Assembly: GCF_003289965.1 (NCBI RefSeq)
Contig: NZ_QMBQ01000004.1
Coordinates: 682,001 to 746,000, forward strand
Direction: 5' to 3'
Length of the DNA stretch: 64,000 nucleotides
Source of the DNA: Mesorhizobium atlanticum
GTDB taxonomy: Bacteria > Pseudomonadota > Alphaproteobacteria > Rhizobiales > Rhizobiaceae
Under the pieces are notes generated by a model. That model saw only the letters and a program-made list of their open reading frames with translations, had not been told where the DNA came from and did no database searches. Shown here piece after piece: positions 33,604 through 41,607 of this stretch. Position 1 is the first letter of the stretch; each line of letters begins with the position of its first letter. The translations under genes were made by a program, and so were the position numbers.

Positions 33604-35144
33604 CACCCGGCACCATTCGCCGCGGCGCGCCGCAGCTGCGCCAGCGGCGGCCAGGGATTGTTGGCCGGCGCGCCGGTGCCGCGGCGCGGGTTGAGATATT
33701 CGCCGCCCTTGGCGAGGATATCCTCGACGCTGCGGATCTCGTTCTCGTAGCCGCCGAGCCGGACATAGTAGTCGCGGCGCATGGTGAACTCGATCGGCGC
33801 GACCAAAGCCGGGGTCGGCACATAGCCGAAGGCGCCTTCCGGCACCCGGGTGACGTCGACCATCAGCGTGATGCCGCCGCCCGGCCAGACATAGACCGGC
33901 GCGCCGCCCACCGTCACGTAGGTCCTCAGACCCTGAACCGAGCGGGTGAGGTTGACGGGGTTTTCGGTGACGCCGGCGCGCAGTGAACCGCCGGCGCCGC
34001 CGATGAAGAGAACGGTGCAGAGAGCCGGCTCGCAATTGTCCTCGATCAGGCCGACGGACTTTTGCAGCCGATCGGGAAATGGCTTCTGGACCGGCTTCAA
34101 CGCGTCGTCCAGCTCGTAATAGGCGAACTGCTCGCCAGTGGTCGACACCATCAGCAGCGACAGGCCGGGACGCGCGCCCTTCTTGGCGTTCCAGTCGCCG
34201 AGGATCGACAGCGGATCGGAAATCGTCGTGCCGCCCCAGCCGAGGCCGGGCTCCGATACCTTGAAGTAGCGGCCGGGCGTCGAACGGCGGCCGATGATCT
34301 TTATGCCGGTGTCTTCCCAGCCCAGCACCTTGCCGGCCTGGTGCTCCGAGACGACACCGGTGATGTGGTCGTCGACCACCACCACCTCGTCGACGAGGCC
34401 GCGCCACTGCGTGGCGAACATGCCGATGGTGGCCGAACCGCAGCCGACGCGCATACGGTGTTCGACCTTGCCGTCGATAACCGGCGGTTTGCCGGCTTCG
34501 ACGATAACCGTCGCGCCGCCGTCGATGGCGAGCTCGACGGGCTTGCGATTGCACAGATTGAGCAGCGCGTCGCAGGTGGCGCGGCCTTCCTGCTTGGAGC
34601 CGCCGGTGAGGTGATGGACGCCGCCAAGCGACAGCATCTGCGAGCCATATTCGCCCGTCGTCACATGGCCGATCGCCTCGCCTTGCGAGCGCACCGTCGC
34701 CGTCTCGTCGCCGATATGGCGGTCGGTGTCGATCTTCACCTTGACGCCGCAGTAGGAGAAGATGCCTTCGGTGACGACGGTGACGAGGTCGACGCCCTCG
34801 ACCTCCTGGCTGACAATGAAGGGCGCCGGCTTGTAATCCGGATACGTCGTGCCGGCGCCGATCGCGGTGACGAAGCGTCGGCCGGTGTTGACGAGCTCGC
34901 CATTCCAGGCCTCGCCCTCGGCGACAAAAGGCACGACTGCGCCACCGGTCTCGGCCGCGTGGTCGAGAATGGTCAGCGGGTCCATGCGAACGATGCGGCC
35001 GCCGATATTGCCGTAGCGGTCGCAGGCGCCCGTGCGGCCGTCGGCGATGTAGCACATGACCGGACAGGCATCGCAGCGGATCTTCTCCGCCACCTGCTTC
35101 TCGCCGGGATCATGGGTTTCGAAACGTTCGGCAAGCTCGCTCAT
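33603..35144 (-). CDS. 6-hydroxynicotinate reductase-like iron-sulfur protein
   Basis: A 513-residue protein. A Cys cluster near residues 24-41 (CDACPVMC, then GACDRYG) has the spacing of a [4Fe-4S] site. The body contains GAGTTYPDYKPAPFIVSQEVEG, a CGVKVKIDTDRHIGDET segment, VGCGSATIGMFATQW and GGAGGSLRAGVTENPVNLTRS. I recognise it as the family named after the Eubacterium barkeri enzyme that reduces 6-hydroxynicotinate to 1,4,5,6-tetrahydro-6-oxonicotinate. The ATG overlaps the hydroxylase stop (ATGA, 35141-35144). Its neighbours, a molybdenum hydroxylase upstream and nicotinamidase nearby, support a nicotinate-type substrate, but other N-heteroaromatics are possible. Confidence 0.8.
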   Translation of the reverse strand: MSELAERFETHDPGEKQVAEKIRCDACPVMCYIADGRTGACDRYGNIGGRIVRMDPLTILDHAAETGGAVVPFVAEGEAWNGELVNTGRRFVTAIGAGTTYPDYKPAPFIVSQEVEGVDLVTVVTEGIFSYCGVKVKIDTDRHIGDETATVRSQGEAIGHVTTGEYGSQMLSLGGVHHLTGGSKQEGRATCDALLNLCNRKPVELAIDGGATVIVEAGKPPVIDGKVEHRMRVGCGSATIGMFATQWRGLVDEVVVVDDHITGVVSEHQAGKVLGWEDTGIKIIGRRSTPGRYFKVSEPGLGWGGTTISDPLSILGDWNAKKGARPGLSLLMVSTTGEQFAYYELDDALKPVQKPFPDRLQKSVGLIEDNCEPALCTVLFIGGAGGSLRAGVTENPVNLTRSVQGLRTYVTVGGAPVYVWPGGGITLMVDVTRVPEGAFGYVPTPALVAPIEFTMRRDYYVRLGGYENEIRSVEDILAKGGEYLNPRRGTGAPANNPWPPLAQLRRAAANGAG

Positions 35145-38083
35145 CGGCGTGCCTCCTTCTCGCGGATCGCCGCCAGGATGCGGCTCGGCGTCGCCGGCAC
35201 CTTGGTGACCAGGACGCCCGTGGCGTGGCGAATGGCATTGAGGATCGCCGGCGCGGTGGGGATCAGCACATGCTCACCCAGGCCCTTGGCGCCGAACGGT
35301 CCTTCCGGGTCCGGAACCTCGACCAGAATGTGCTCGACCGGCGGCACGTCGCCGATCGTCGGGATGAGATAGTCGTGCAAATTCTCGGTGCGGCCGGGGA
35401 TGTATTCCTCCATCAGCGCCATGCCGATGCCTTGCGCGATGCCGCCCTCGATCTGGCCCTCGACCAGCACCGGATTAATCGCCTTGCCGACATCGTGCGC
35501 GGCGGTGATCTTGATCAGCTTGATGGTGCCGAGCTTGAGATCGACTTCGAGCTCGGCGATCTGCGCGCCATAGCCATAGACGGCGTAGGGTTTGCCTTGC
35601 CCCTTGGCGTCGAGCGGCAGCGTCGGCGGATCGTAGGTTTCCTCGGCGACGAAGACGAGGCCGTCGGCATTGGCCTCAAGCTCGGACAGATCGATGCGCC
35701 GCGCCGCGTCGCCCTCGCGGATGGAAAGGTTCGCGCCGTCGAGCGCGATCGTCGCTTCGCCAGAGACATTGGCGTAGCGCAGGATCTTTTCGCGCAATGC
35801 GCGGCCGGCTTTTTCGGCTGCCTTGCCGGTGACAAAGGTCTGCCGCGAAGCGGATGTTTTGCCGGCATCGGGCGTGATGGCGGTGTCGGCGCTCTTCAAC
35901 CGGAATCTTTCCAGCGGCAGGCCGAGCGCGTCGGCGCAAATCTGGGTGATGACCGTGTTGGAGCCCTGGCCGATATCGACGGCGCCCTGGTGCAGGACAA
36001 CGTCGCCCGAGGCCGAGATGCCGACCTTGATGGTCGAGGGATTGGGCAGCGAGGTGTTGCCGCAACCATACCAGCAGGAGGCGACACCGACGCCGCGCTT
36101 GCTTGCCGTGTTGGTGGCGTTAAAAACTTCCGCCTCGGCCAGCGCGCGCGCCCAGTGCGGCTGAAGCTGCTCCAGGCATTCGCCAATGCCGACGCCCGAG
36201 TCCAGGCGCTGGCCGGTGACCGTCTCGCAGCCGTCGCGTAGGCAGTTCTTCAGGCGGAAATCGAGCCTATCCATGCCGAGCTTGCCGGCGAGCTCGTCAT
36301 AGAGGGTTTCCTGCATGATGGTGGCCTGCGGCACGCCGAAGCCGCGGAAGGCGCCGGCGATCGGGCCGTTGGTGTGGATGGCGTAGCCGGTCGCGCGGTA
36401 GTTCGGCGTGGCATAGGGGCCGGAGGCGTGCACCGGCACGCGGTTCGCGACCGTCGGACCCCAGCTGGCATATGCGCCGGTGTTGAAGTCGCCCTCGAAG
36501 ACCATGCCGGTGATCCGGCCTTCGGCATCGGCGCCGATCGTCGCCTTCATCTCGGCGGGGTGGCGCTTGGTGGTCGACATCATCGATTCGTTGCGCGTGT
36601 AGGCAAGTGCCGCCGGCCGCCCAGTCTTCATCGCGACGAGGCCGATGAGAGGCTGCAGCGAGACATCGAGTTTCGAGCCGAAGCCGCCGCCGGTGGCGGT
36701 CGGCACGATGCGGACCTTGTCGACCGGAAGGCCGAGCACCTTGGCCGTGTCGTCGCGGTCCATATAGGGCGCCTGGGTGCAGGCGACGACGACCAGCGTA
36801 TCGCCATCCATGTAAGCATAGCCGGCTTCCGGCTCGATATAGGCGTGCTCGACGAAGGAGGTTTCGATGGAACCGGACGCTGTGACGGCTGCGCGGGCAA
36901 GCGCGCCCTCGGGATCGCCCCGCTCGACATAGCCGGAGGTCAAAAGGTTCGCCGGGCGGTGGCTGTGAATCAGCTCGGCACCTTCAGCCTTCGCCTCGTG
37001 CGGCTGCAGCACGTGCGGCAACTCGGTCCAGGCGATCGGAAAATCCGTCAGGTCGAGATCGAGGATCGCCTCGCGCTCTCCCGCCACCAGCGCCACTGCC
37101 TCGCCACGCAAGCGGGCAGTGCCTTCGGCGAGCGCAGGCTGGTCGGCAAAGGGACCAATGACGCCGAAGCAGTTCTTGCCCGGAATGTCGGCGGCGGTGA
37201 AAACACCGACAATGCCCGGGCGCGCGCTTGTCCACGCGTCGAGATCGCCGAAGCTGAAGCCGGCATGATAGTGCGGCGAGCGGACCACCAGCACCGACAA
37301 GGCGTCAGCCGGGAAGGAATCGCCGCCGAATTTCTCGGTGCCATTGACCTTCGGCAGGCCGTCGAGGCGGATCGGCGAGGCGCCGACGGCGTGGCCGGAG
37401 ATCGGCATTCTACGGTCAAGGTCGAGATACAGCCCGTGAGGCTGGCGCTGCCCCTCACCCTTACCCTCTCCCCGTGAAAAACGGGGAGAGGGGGTCGCCG
37501 GCGCCGGAGCTTCTCCCTTCTCCCCGTCACTATACGGGGAGAAGGTGCCGGTAGGCGGATGAGGGGCGGCGCCATCCGTCGATGATTCGCACCGAGCGGC
37601 ATCCATGACAGCCGCAATGATCTTGCGGTAGCCGGTGCAGCGGCAGAGCACGCCGCCCAGTGCGTCCTGTGTCTCGGCCTCGCTGGGTGTCGGGTTGCGC
37701 TCCAAAAGCGCGGTGGCCGCGACCAGCAGGCCGGGCGTGCAGATGCCGCATTGCGCGGCGCCATGTTCGAGGAAGGAGGTCTGGAGGGCCGAAAGCCTGC
37801 CATTGGCAAGGCCTTCGACGGTGGTCACGCAAGCGCCGGTGACGGACGCCGCCGGCACAAGGCAGGCGCAGACCGGATTGCCGTCGACCAGAACCGTGCA
37901 GGCGCCGCAATCGCCGGCGTCGCAGCCGACCTTGGTGCCGGTGAGCCGCAACTCGTCGCGCAACACCTGCGACAGGCGCCGCACCGGCGGCACGGAGACG
38001 CTGACAGCCGCGCCGTTGACTTCAAAGGCAATGTCGGCGCGTTCCATGCCGGACTGGGCCATGCCGGATTGGGCCATGTTCAT
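35141..38083 (-). CDS. Xanthine dehydrogenase-family molybdenum hydroxylase, fused FeS and molybdopterin subunits
   Basis: A 980-residue fusion. Residues about 12-165 form the two-[2Fe-2S] subunit: GTKVGCDAGDCGACTVLVDG, then QCGICTPG and LCRCTGYRK. Residues about 215-980 form the molybdopterin subunit: GGGFGSKLD, AFRGFGVPQAT, DIGQGSNTV and GAKGLGE, the last carrying the catalytic glutamate. It lacks the AYRCSFR loop of CO dehydrogenase, so it is a hydroxylase for a heterocycle. The linker (about 172-213) is encoded by a palindromic repeat. The start is ambiguous among ATGs at 38083, 38077, 38062 and 38047, created partly by a 15-bp tandem duplication; 38083 overlaps the FAD-subunit stop. With the FAD subunit it would make a complete enzyme of the nicotinate or purine dehydrogenase kind. 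Confidence 0.9.
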   Translation of the reverse strand: MNMAQSGMAQSGMERADIAFEVNGAAVSVSVPPVRRLSQVLRDELRLTGTKVGCDAGDCGACTVLVDGNPVCACLVPAASVTGACVTTVEGLANGRLSALQTSFLEHGAAQCGICTPGLLVAATALLERNPTPSEAETQDALGGVLCRCTGYRKIIAAVMDAARCESSTDGAAPHPPTGTFSPYSDGEKGEAPAPATPSPRFSRGEGKGEGQRQPHGLYLDLDRRMPISGHAVGASPIRLDGLPKVNGTEKFGGDSFPADALSVLVVRSPHYHAGFSFGDLDAWTSARPGIVGVFTAADIPGKNCFGVIGPFADQPALAEGTARLRGEAVALVAGEREAILDLDLTDFPIAWTELPHVLQPHEAKAEGAELIHSHRPANLLTSGYVERGDPEGALARAAVTASGSIETSFVEHAYIEPEAGYAYMDGDTLVVVACTQAPYMDRDDTAKVLGLPVDKVRIVPTATGGGFGSKLDVSLQPLIGLVAMKTGRPAALAYTRNESMMSTTKRHPAEMKATIGADAEGRITGMVFEGDFNTGAYASWGPTVANRVPVHASGPYATPNYRATGYAIHTNGPIAGAFRGFGVPQATIMQETLYDELAGKLGMDRLDFRLKNCLRDGCETVTGQRLDSGVGIGECLEQLQPHWARALAEAEVFNATNTASKRGVGVASCWYGCGNTSLPNPSTIKVGISASGDVVLHQGAVDIGQGSNTVITQICADALGLPLERFRLKSADTAITPDAGKTSASRQTFVTGKAAEKAGRALREKILRYANVSGEATIALDGANLSIREGDAARRIDLSELEANADGLVFVAEETYDPPTLPLDAKGQGKPYAVYGYGAQIAELEVDLKLGTIKLIKITAAHDVGKAINPVLVEGQIEGGIAQGIGMALMEEYIPGRTENLHDYLIPTIGDVPPVEHILVEVPDPEGPFGAKGLGEHVLIPTAPAILNAIRHATGVLVTKVPATPSRILAAIREKEARR
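37447..37570. repeat. Palindromic repeat inserted in frame in the hydroxylase linker
   Basis: Two perfect 12-bp-arm hairpins, CCCTCTCCCCGT/ACGGGGAGAGGG (37464-37492) and CCTTCTCCCCGT/ACGGGGAGAAGG (37516-37545), flanked by CCCCTCACCC and GGATGAGGGG-type ends. This is the same class as the intergenic elements at 39990, 41610 and 20672. It encodes residues about 172-213 without breaking the frame. Confidence 0.9.
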
Positions 38084-38937
38084 GCGGCCACCTTGGCTTG
38101 GTCGAGGCCAGTTGCAGAGCGCACGGCGCGGACGACGATTTCGCGCGCCGCTTGCTCCCGGTACTCGGCGCTGCCGCGCACATCGGCGATCGGCGACAAT
38201 TCATCGAACGGCGCCGACAGCACCGCGTCGGCAAGCGCCTCATCGATCGGACGCTCGCGCAGGGCCGCCTCGACGCCGGCGAGGCGGCGGGCGACTGCCG
38301 AGCAGGAGCCGACCGCGATCGCCGCTTCGGCGATCACGCCATCCTCGACCACCAGCCGCGCCGCGGCCATGGCGATCGAGATGACGAGATAACGACGGGC
38401 GCCGAGCTTGACGAAGGCCGAGGTGCCGACAGCGGAATGCTTCGGGACGCGGATGGCGGTGACCATCTCGCCCGGCTGCAAAGCCGTGCGGCGATTGCCG
38501 AGAATGAACGCCCCGAGCGGCAGATGACGGGTGGCTTTCGCCGAACGCAGCTCGACATCGGCGTCGAGCGTCAATAGGGCGGGCACGCCGTCGGCGGCGG
38601 GCGAGGCGTTGCAGAGATTGCCGGCGACCGAGGCGACATTCTGTATCTGTACGGAACCCACCTCGCGCGCGGCGGCCTTCAGCGAGTCGAATGCCGACGG
38701 CAGCTTGTGGCGGACGATATCGGTCCAGGTGGTGCGGGCGCCAATGCGCCAATGCTCGCCGGTCTCGGCGATGCCGCGCAGTTCCGCTAGACCATTAATG
38801 TCGAGGATGTTGTCGCGGAAAGGTTTCGCGCCCTGCGCTGGATAGAAATCCGTGCCGCCGGCGAGAATGCGCCAGCGATCCTCGCCAAGCAGAGCGAGCG
38901 CCTCGTCGACCGTGGTGGGTTTCGCGTAACGGATCAC
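38080..38937 (-). CDS. Molybdenum hydroxylase FAD-binding subunit
   Basis: A 285-residue protein of the CoxM/xanthine dehydrogenase FAD family. It shows ILAGGTDFYP (FAD pyrophosphate loop, residues about 25-34), IGARTTWTDI, VQIQNVASVAGNLCNASPAADG (second FAD motif) and a CO_deh_flav C-terminal domain. The start is a GTG at 38937 with GGAAGG upstream; the frame to 38997 is not needed. It is the first gene of the six-gene overlapping operon and transfers electrons from the fused FeS/Mo protein to the acceptor. Confidence 0.92.
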   Translation of the reverse strand: MIRYAKPTTVDEALALLGEDRWRILAGGTDFYPAQGAKPFRDNILDINGLAELRGIAETGEHWRIGARTTWTDIVRHKLPSAFDSLKAAAREVGSVQIQNVASVAGNLCNASPAADGVPALLTLDADVELRSAKATRHLPLGAFILGNRRTALQPGEMVTAIRVPKHSAVGTSAFVKLGARRYLVISIAMAAARLVVEDGVIAEAAIAVGSCSAVARRLAGVEAALRERPIDEALADAVLSAPFDELSPIADVRGSAEYREQAAREIVVRAVRSATGLDQAKVAA

Positions 38938-39038
38938 GCTCTGCCTTCCAGAACCTTCCCAGAAACGGACCATTCCCACTTGGCCCTCCCAAAGCATCTG
39001 GCTTCGGGCTTTCTGCCGGTTTCACACCGGTCAAATTC

Positions 39039-39055
39039 ATTCGTATGCAAATGAT
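39039..39055. promoter_or_regulatory. Candidate MarR operator, copy 2, in the 310-base gap between the hydroxylase operon and pncA
   Basis: ATTCGTATGCAAATGAT, matching the site at 27576-27592 in 15 of 17 positions and partly palindromic (10 of 14). It is 101 bases upstream of the GTG at 38937 and 192 bases upstream of pncA, so it could serve both directions. Elsewhere in the gap 38938-39247 I see only a short CCGGTTTCACACCGG hairpin (39017-39031). No riboswitch is recognisable. Confidence 0.5.
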
Positions 39056-39247
39056 ATCAGGCGGACTGGAATTGTCAAAGCAAGAGTTCGTGCCGCCGCG
39101 GCGGCGTGCCGGCCTGAACGCAATTGTTATGGCCTTGGAGGTTGACGGCGCCGGCCATCTGGTCAAGGTTCCGTGTCCGGTCGCGTCAGCGGCTTTTGGA
39201 CTGGAGCCTCAAGCCGATACGAGGGGGCCCAAACGAGAGGGAACCGC

Positions 39248-39862
39248 ATGGCCGACGAAGCGCTCATCGTCATCGACCTGCAGAACGATTTTTGCCCCGG
39301 CGGCGCGCTGGCGGTTGCCGGCGGCGACGAGATCGTGCCTTTGGTCAACGACCTGATCCGGCGGACCGACCATGTAATCCTGACGCAGGACTGGCACCCC
39401 GCCGGACATTCGAGCTTCGCCTCCAGCCATCCGGGCAAACAGCCCTTCGAAACCATAGAGATGCCCTATGGGCCGCAGACCTTGTGGCCGGATCATTGCA
39501 TCCAGGGCAGCCTCGGTTCCGATTTCCATTCCGGGCTCGCCTGGACCAAGGCCGAGTTGGTGATCCGCAAAGGATTCCGCACCGCGATCGACTCCTATTC
39601 GGCGTTCTTCGAGAACGACCACACCACGCCAACCGGCCTTGGCGGCTACCTGAAGGAACGCGGCATCGACACGATCACGCTGGTTGGGCTCGCCACCGAT
39701 TTCTGCGTGGCCTTTTCGGCGCTCGACGCGGTGAAGCAGGGTTTCAGGACGACGGTTAGGCTCGACGCCTGCCGCGGCATCGACCTCAACGGCTCGGTCG
39801 AGGCGATGCTGAAGCGCATGCGCGACGCCGGCGTGACGCTTGAAGACCATTCGGCGGACTGA
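39248..39862 (+). CDS. pncA: Nicotinamidase
   Basis: Hydrolyses nicotinamide to nicotinate and ammonia. The 204-residue isochorismatase-fold protein has the catalytic aspartate in VIDLQNDFCPGGAL (residues about 7-20), metal ligands in DWHPAGHSSFAS, PDHCIQGS, the catalytic lysine in VIRKGF and the catalytic cysteine in GLATDFCV (about 149-156). The ATG at 39248 follows GAGAGGGAA. It is divergent from the hydroxylase operon; nicotinate from PncA could go either to pncB (48342) for NAD synthesis or to the hydroxylase for breakdown. Confidence 0.95.
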   Translation: MADEALIVIDLQNDFCPGGALAVAGGDEIVPLVNDLIRRTDHVILTQDWHPAGHSSFASSHPGKQPFETIEMPYGPQTLWPDHCIQGSLGSDFHSGLAWTKAELVIRKGFRTAIDSYSAFFENDHTTPTGLGGYLKERGIDTITLVGLATDFCVAFSALDAVKQGFRTTVRLDACRGIDLNGSVEAMLKRMRDAGVTLEDHSAD

Positions 39863-39883
39863 CCGGATTGTGGGGAAGGGCCC

Positions 39884-40138
39884 CCTCACCCGGATTGCCG
39901 ACCGAATTGCGAAATGCAATTCGGGGCAATCCGACCTCTCCCCGAGGGGAGAGGAGATGGCTAGTTTGCAGCGCCGGAATGCGGGTTCCCCCTTCCCCCC
40001 TTGTGGGGGAAGGTGTCGCCGAAGGCGACGGATGAGGGGTGTTCCAGGGAAAGCCAGCGTCTCGCTCCGCTGGAGCACCCCTCATCCGTCTCGGCGCTAC
40101 GCGCCGATCCACCTTCTCCCACAAGGGGAGAAGGGGAA
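39884..40138. repeat. Cluster of palindromic repeats between pncA and the antiporter gene
   Basis: Three parts: GGATTGCCGACCGAATTG mirrored by CAATTCGGGGCAATCC (39892-39932) with a CTCTCCCCGAGGGGAGAG hairpin; CCTTCCCCCCTTGTGGGGGAAGG (39989-40012); and GGATGAGGGGTGTTCCAG mirrored by CTGGAGCACCCCTCATCC (40030-40098), ending in a CTTCTCCC hairpin. The start codon assigned to the antiporter lies inside. Confidence 0.85.
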
Positions 40139-41576
40139 GGCGCGCGGCGGCCGGTCGAAGGGGTTTGTCTCATTCGCTTTGCTTGCCATCGCGGTGCTGT
40201 TCCCAGCGCAGGCGCTCGCCGCCGAAATCCACGAACTGCCCGGTGCCGCCATGTCGTTCTGGTGGGCGCTCCCCTTTGCCGGCCTGCTGTTGTCGATCGC
40301 GACGGGGCCACTGCTTTTCCCGCATCTTTGGGAACATCACTACGGCAAGATTGCCGCTGGCTGGGCGGCGCTGGTGGTCATCCCGCTGGCAGTCGCCTTC
40401 GGCATCGCGACCGCGGGCGAAGCGGTGCTGCACACGCTGCTGACCGAATACATGTCCTTCATCATCCTGTTGTTCGCGCTCTACACGATCTCGGGCGGCA
40501 TCCTGCTTGCCGGCAACATCCATGGCACCCCACTCGTCAATGCCGGGCTGCTTTTGATCGGCGCGCTGCTCGCCTCGGTCATCGGCACGACCGGCGCCTC
40601 GATGATCCTGATCCGGCCGATGCTGCGCGCCAACGACAACCGGCCGTTCAATGCGCATGTGGTGATCTTCTTCATCTTCCTGGTCTCCAACATCGGCGGC
40701 TCGCTGACGCCGCTCGGCGATCCGCCCTTGTTCGTCGGCTTCCTGCGCGGCGTCGATTTCTTCTGGACGACGGTGCACATCCTGCCCGACACGCTTTTCG
40801 TCGGTGGCCTGGTGTTGGCTATCTTTCTCGCGATCGACATCTTCCTGCATCGCCGCGAGGCCGGCATGCCCAAGATCAAGGATCCGACACCCGACACAAA
40901 GGTGCGCCTGCGCGGGCTGGCCAACCTGCCGTTGCTCGCCGGCGTGATCGGCGCGATCCTGCTTTCGGCGAGCTGGAAGCCGGGTGTAAGCATCCCGATC
41001 CTCGGCGTCGGCCTCGAATTGCAGAACCTGGTGCGCGACGCCATCATCCTGACGCTCGCCTTCCTGTCCTTAAAAGTCTCGTACAAGAGCCACCGCGAAG
41101 CGAACGGCTTCACCTGGGGGCCGATCGCCGAGGTGGCGAAATTGTTTGCCGGCATCTTCATCTGCATCGTGCCGGTCATCGCCATTCTCAGGGCCGGTCA
41201 CGACGGCGCGCTGGCGCCGCTGGTGGCACTGGTCACATCCGCCGACGGTCAGCCCAACGACCTCGCCTATTTCTGGCTGACCGGGGCACTGTCTTCCTTC
41301 CTCGACAACGCGCCGACCTATCTGGTGTTCTTCGAGCTTGCCGGCGGCGACGCCCAGCACCTGATGACCGAGGCCGCCTCGACGCTTGCGGCGATCTCGG
41401 CCGGCGCCGTGTTCATGGGCGCCAACACCTATATCGGCAACGCGCCCAACTTCATGGTCTTCGCCATCGCCAGGCACCGCGGCTTCAAGATGCCGGGCTT
41501 CTTCGGCTACATGGCTTGGTCGGGCCTGGTGCTGATCCCGACTTTTTTGATCGCGGGGTTTCTCTTTTTTCGATGA
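40032..41576 (+). CDS. NhaD/ArsB-type (IT superfamily) sodium:proton antiporter-like membrane protein
   Basis: A membrane protein with about 12 hydrophobic segments. Characteristic pieces are IGTTGASMILIRPMLRAN, FIFLVSNIGGSLTPLGDPPLFVGF and GALSSFLDNAPTYLVFFELAGG near the C-terminus; these S-N-I-G and D-N-A-P-T segments are typical of NhaD-like antiporters. The region KGFVSFALLAIAVLFPAQALAAE (given here as a position note, 40159-40227) looks like a signal sequence. Upstream of it the frame enters a palindromic repeat. The only in-frame ATG that keeps the signal is at 40032, inside the repeat; TTG 40179, GTG 40194 and ATG 40251 are alternatives. The native start may have been lost to the repeat. 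Transported ion is inferred. Confidence 0.82.
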   Translation: MRGVPGKASVSLRWSTPHPSRRYAPIHLLPQGEKGKARGGRSKGFVSFALLAIAVLFPAQALAAEIHELPGAAMSFWWALPFAGLLLSIATGPLLFPHLWEHHYGKIAAGWAALVVIPLAVAFGIATAGEAVLHTLLTEYMSFIILLFALYTISGGILLAGNIHGTPLVNAGLLLIGALLASVIGTTGASMILIRPMLRANDNRPFNAHVVIFFIFLVSNIGGSLTPLGDPPLFVGFLRGVDFFWTTVHILPDTLFVGGLVLAIFLAIDIFLHRREAGMPKIKDPTPDTKVRLRGLANLPLLAGVIGAILLSASWKPGVSIPILGVGLELQNLVRDAIILTLAFLSLKVSYKSHREANGFTWGPIAEVAKLFAGIFICIVPVIAILRAGHDGALAPLVALVTSADGQPNDLAYFWLTGALSSFLDNAPTYLVFFELAGGDAQHLMTEAASTLAAISAGAVFMGANTYIGNAPNFMVFAIARHRGFKMPGFFGYMAWSGLVLIPTFLIAGFLFFR

Positions 41577-41607
41577 GCTGAGCTACTCAATTTTCTACCG
41601 TCGGCGC

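Noticed and set aside
33604..35055. Upstream half of the 778-codon minus-strand frame that ends in UPF0280
   Set aside because: Only the last 294 codons (from 33603) are UPF0280. The upstream part is an out-of-phase copy of the reductase gene and has no homology of its own.
35141..38083. Carbon monoxide dehydrogenase large subunit (CoxL)
   Set aside because: The AYRCSFR active-site loop of form I CO dehydrogenase is absent; the subunits are fused in a way seen in heterocycle hydroxylases.
38938..39247. Riboswitch upstream of pncA or the hydroxylase operon
   Set aside because: No conserved aptamer pattern could be seen; only a short CCGGTTTCACACCGG hairpin and the MarR-type motif.
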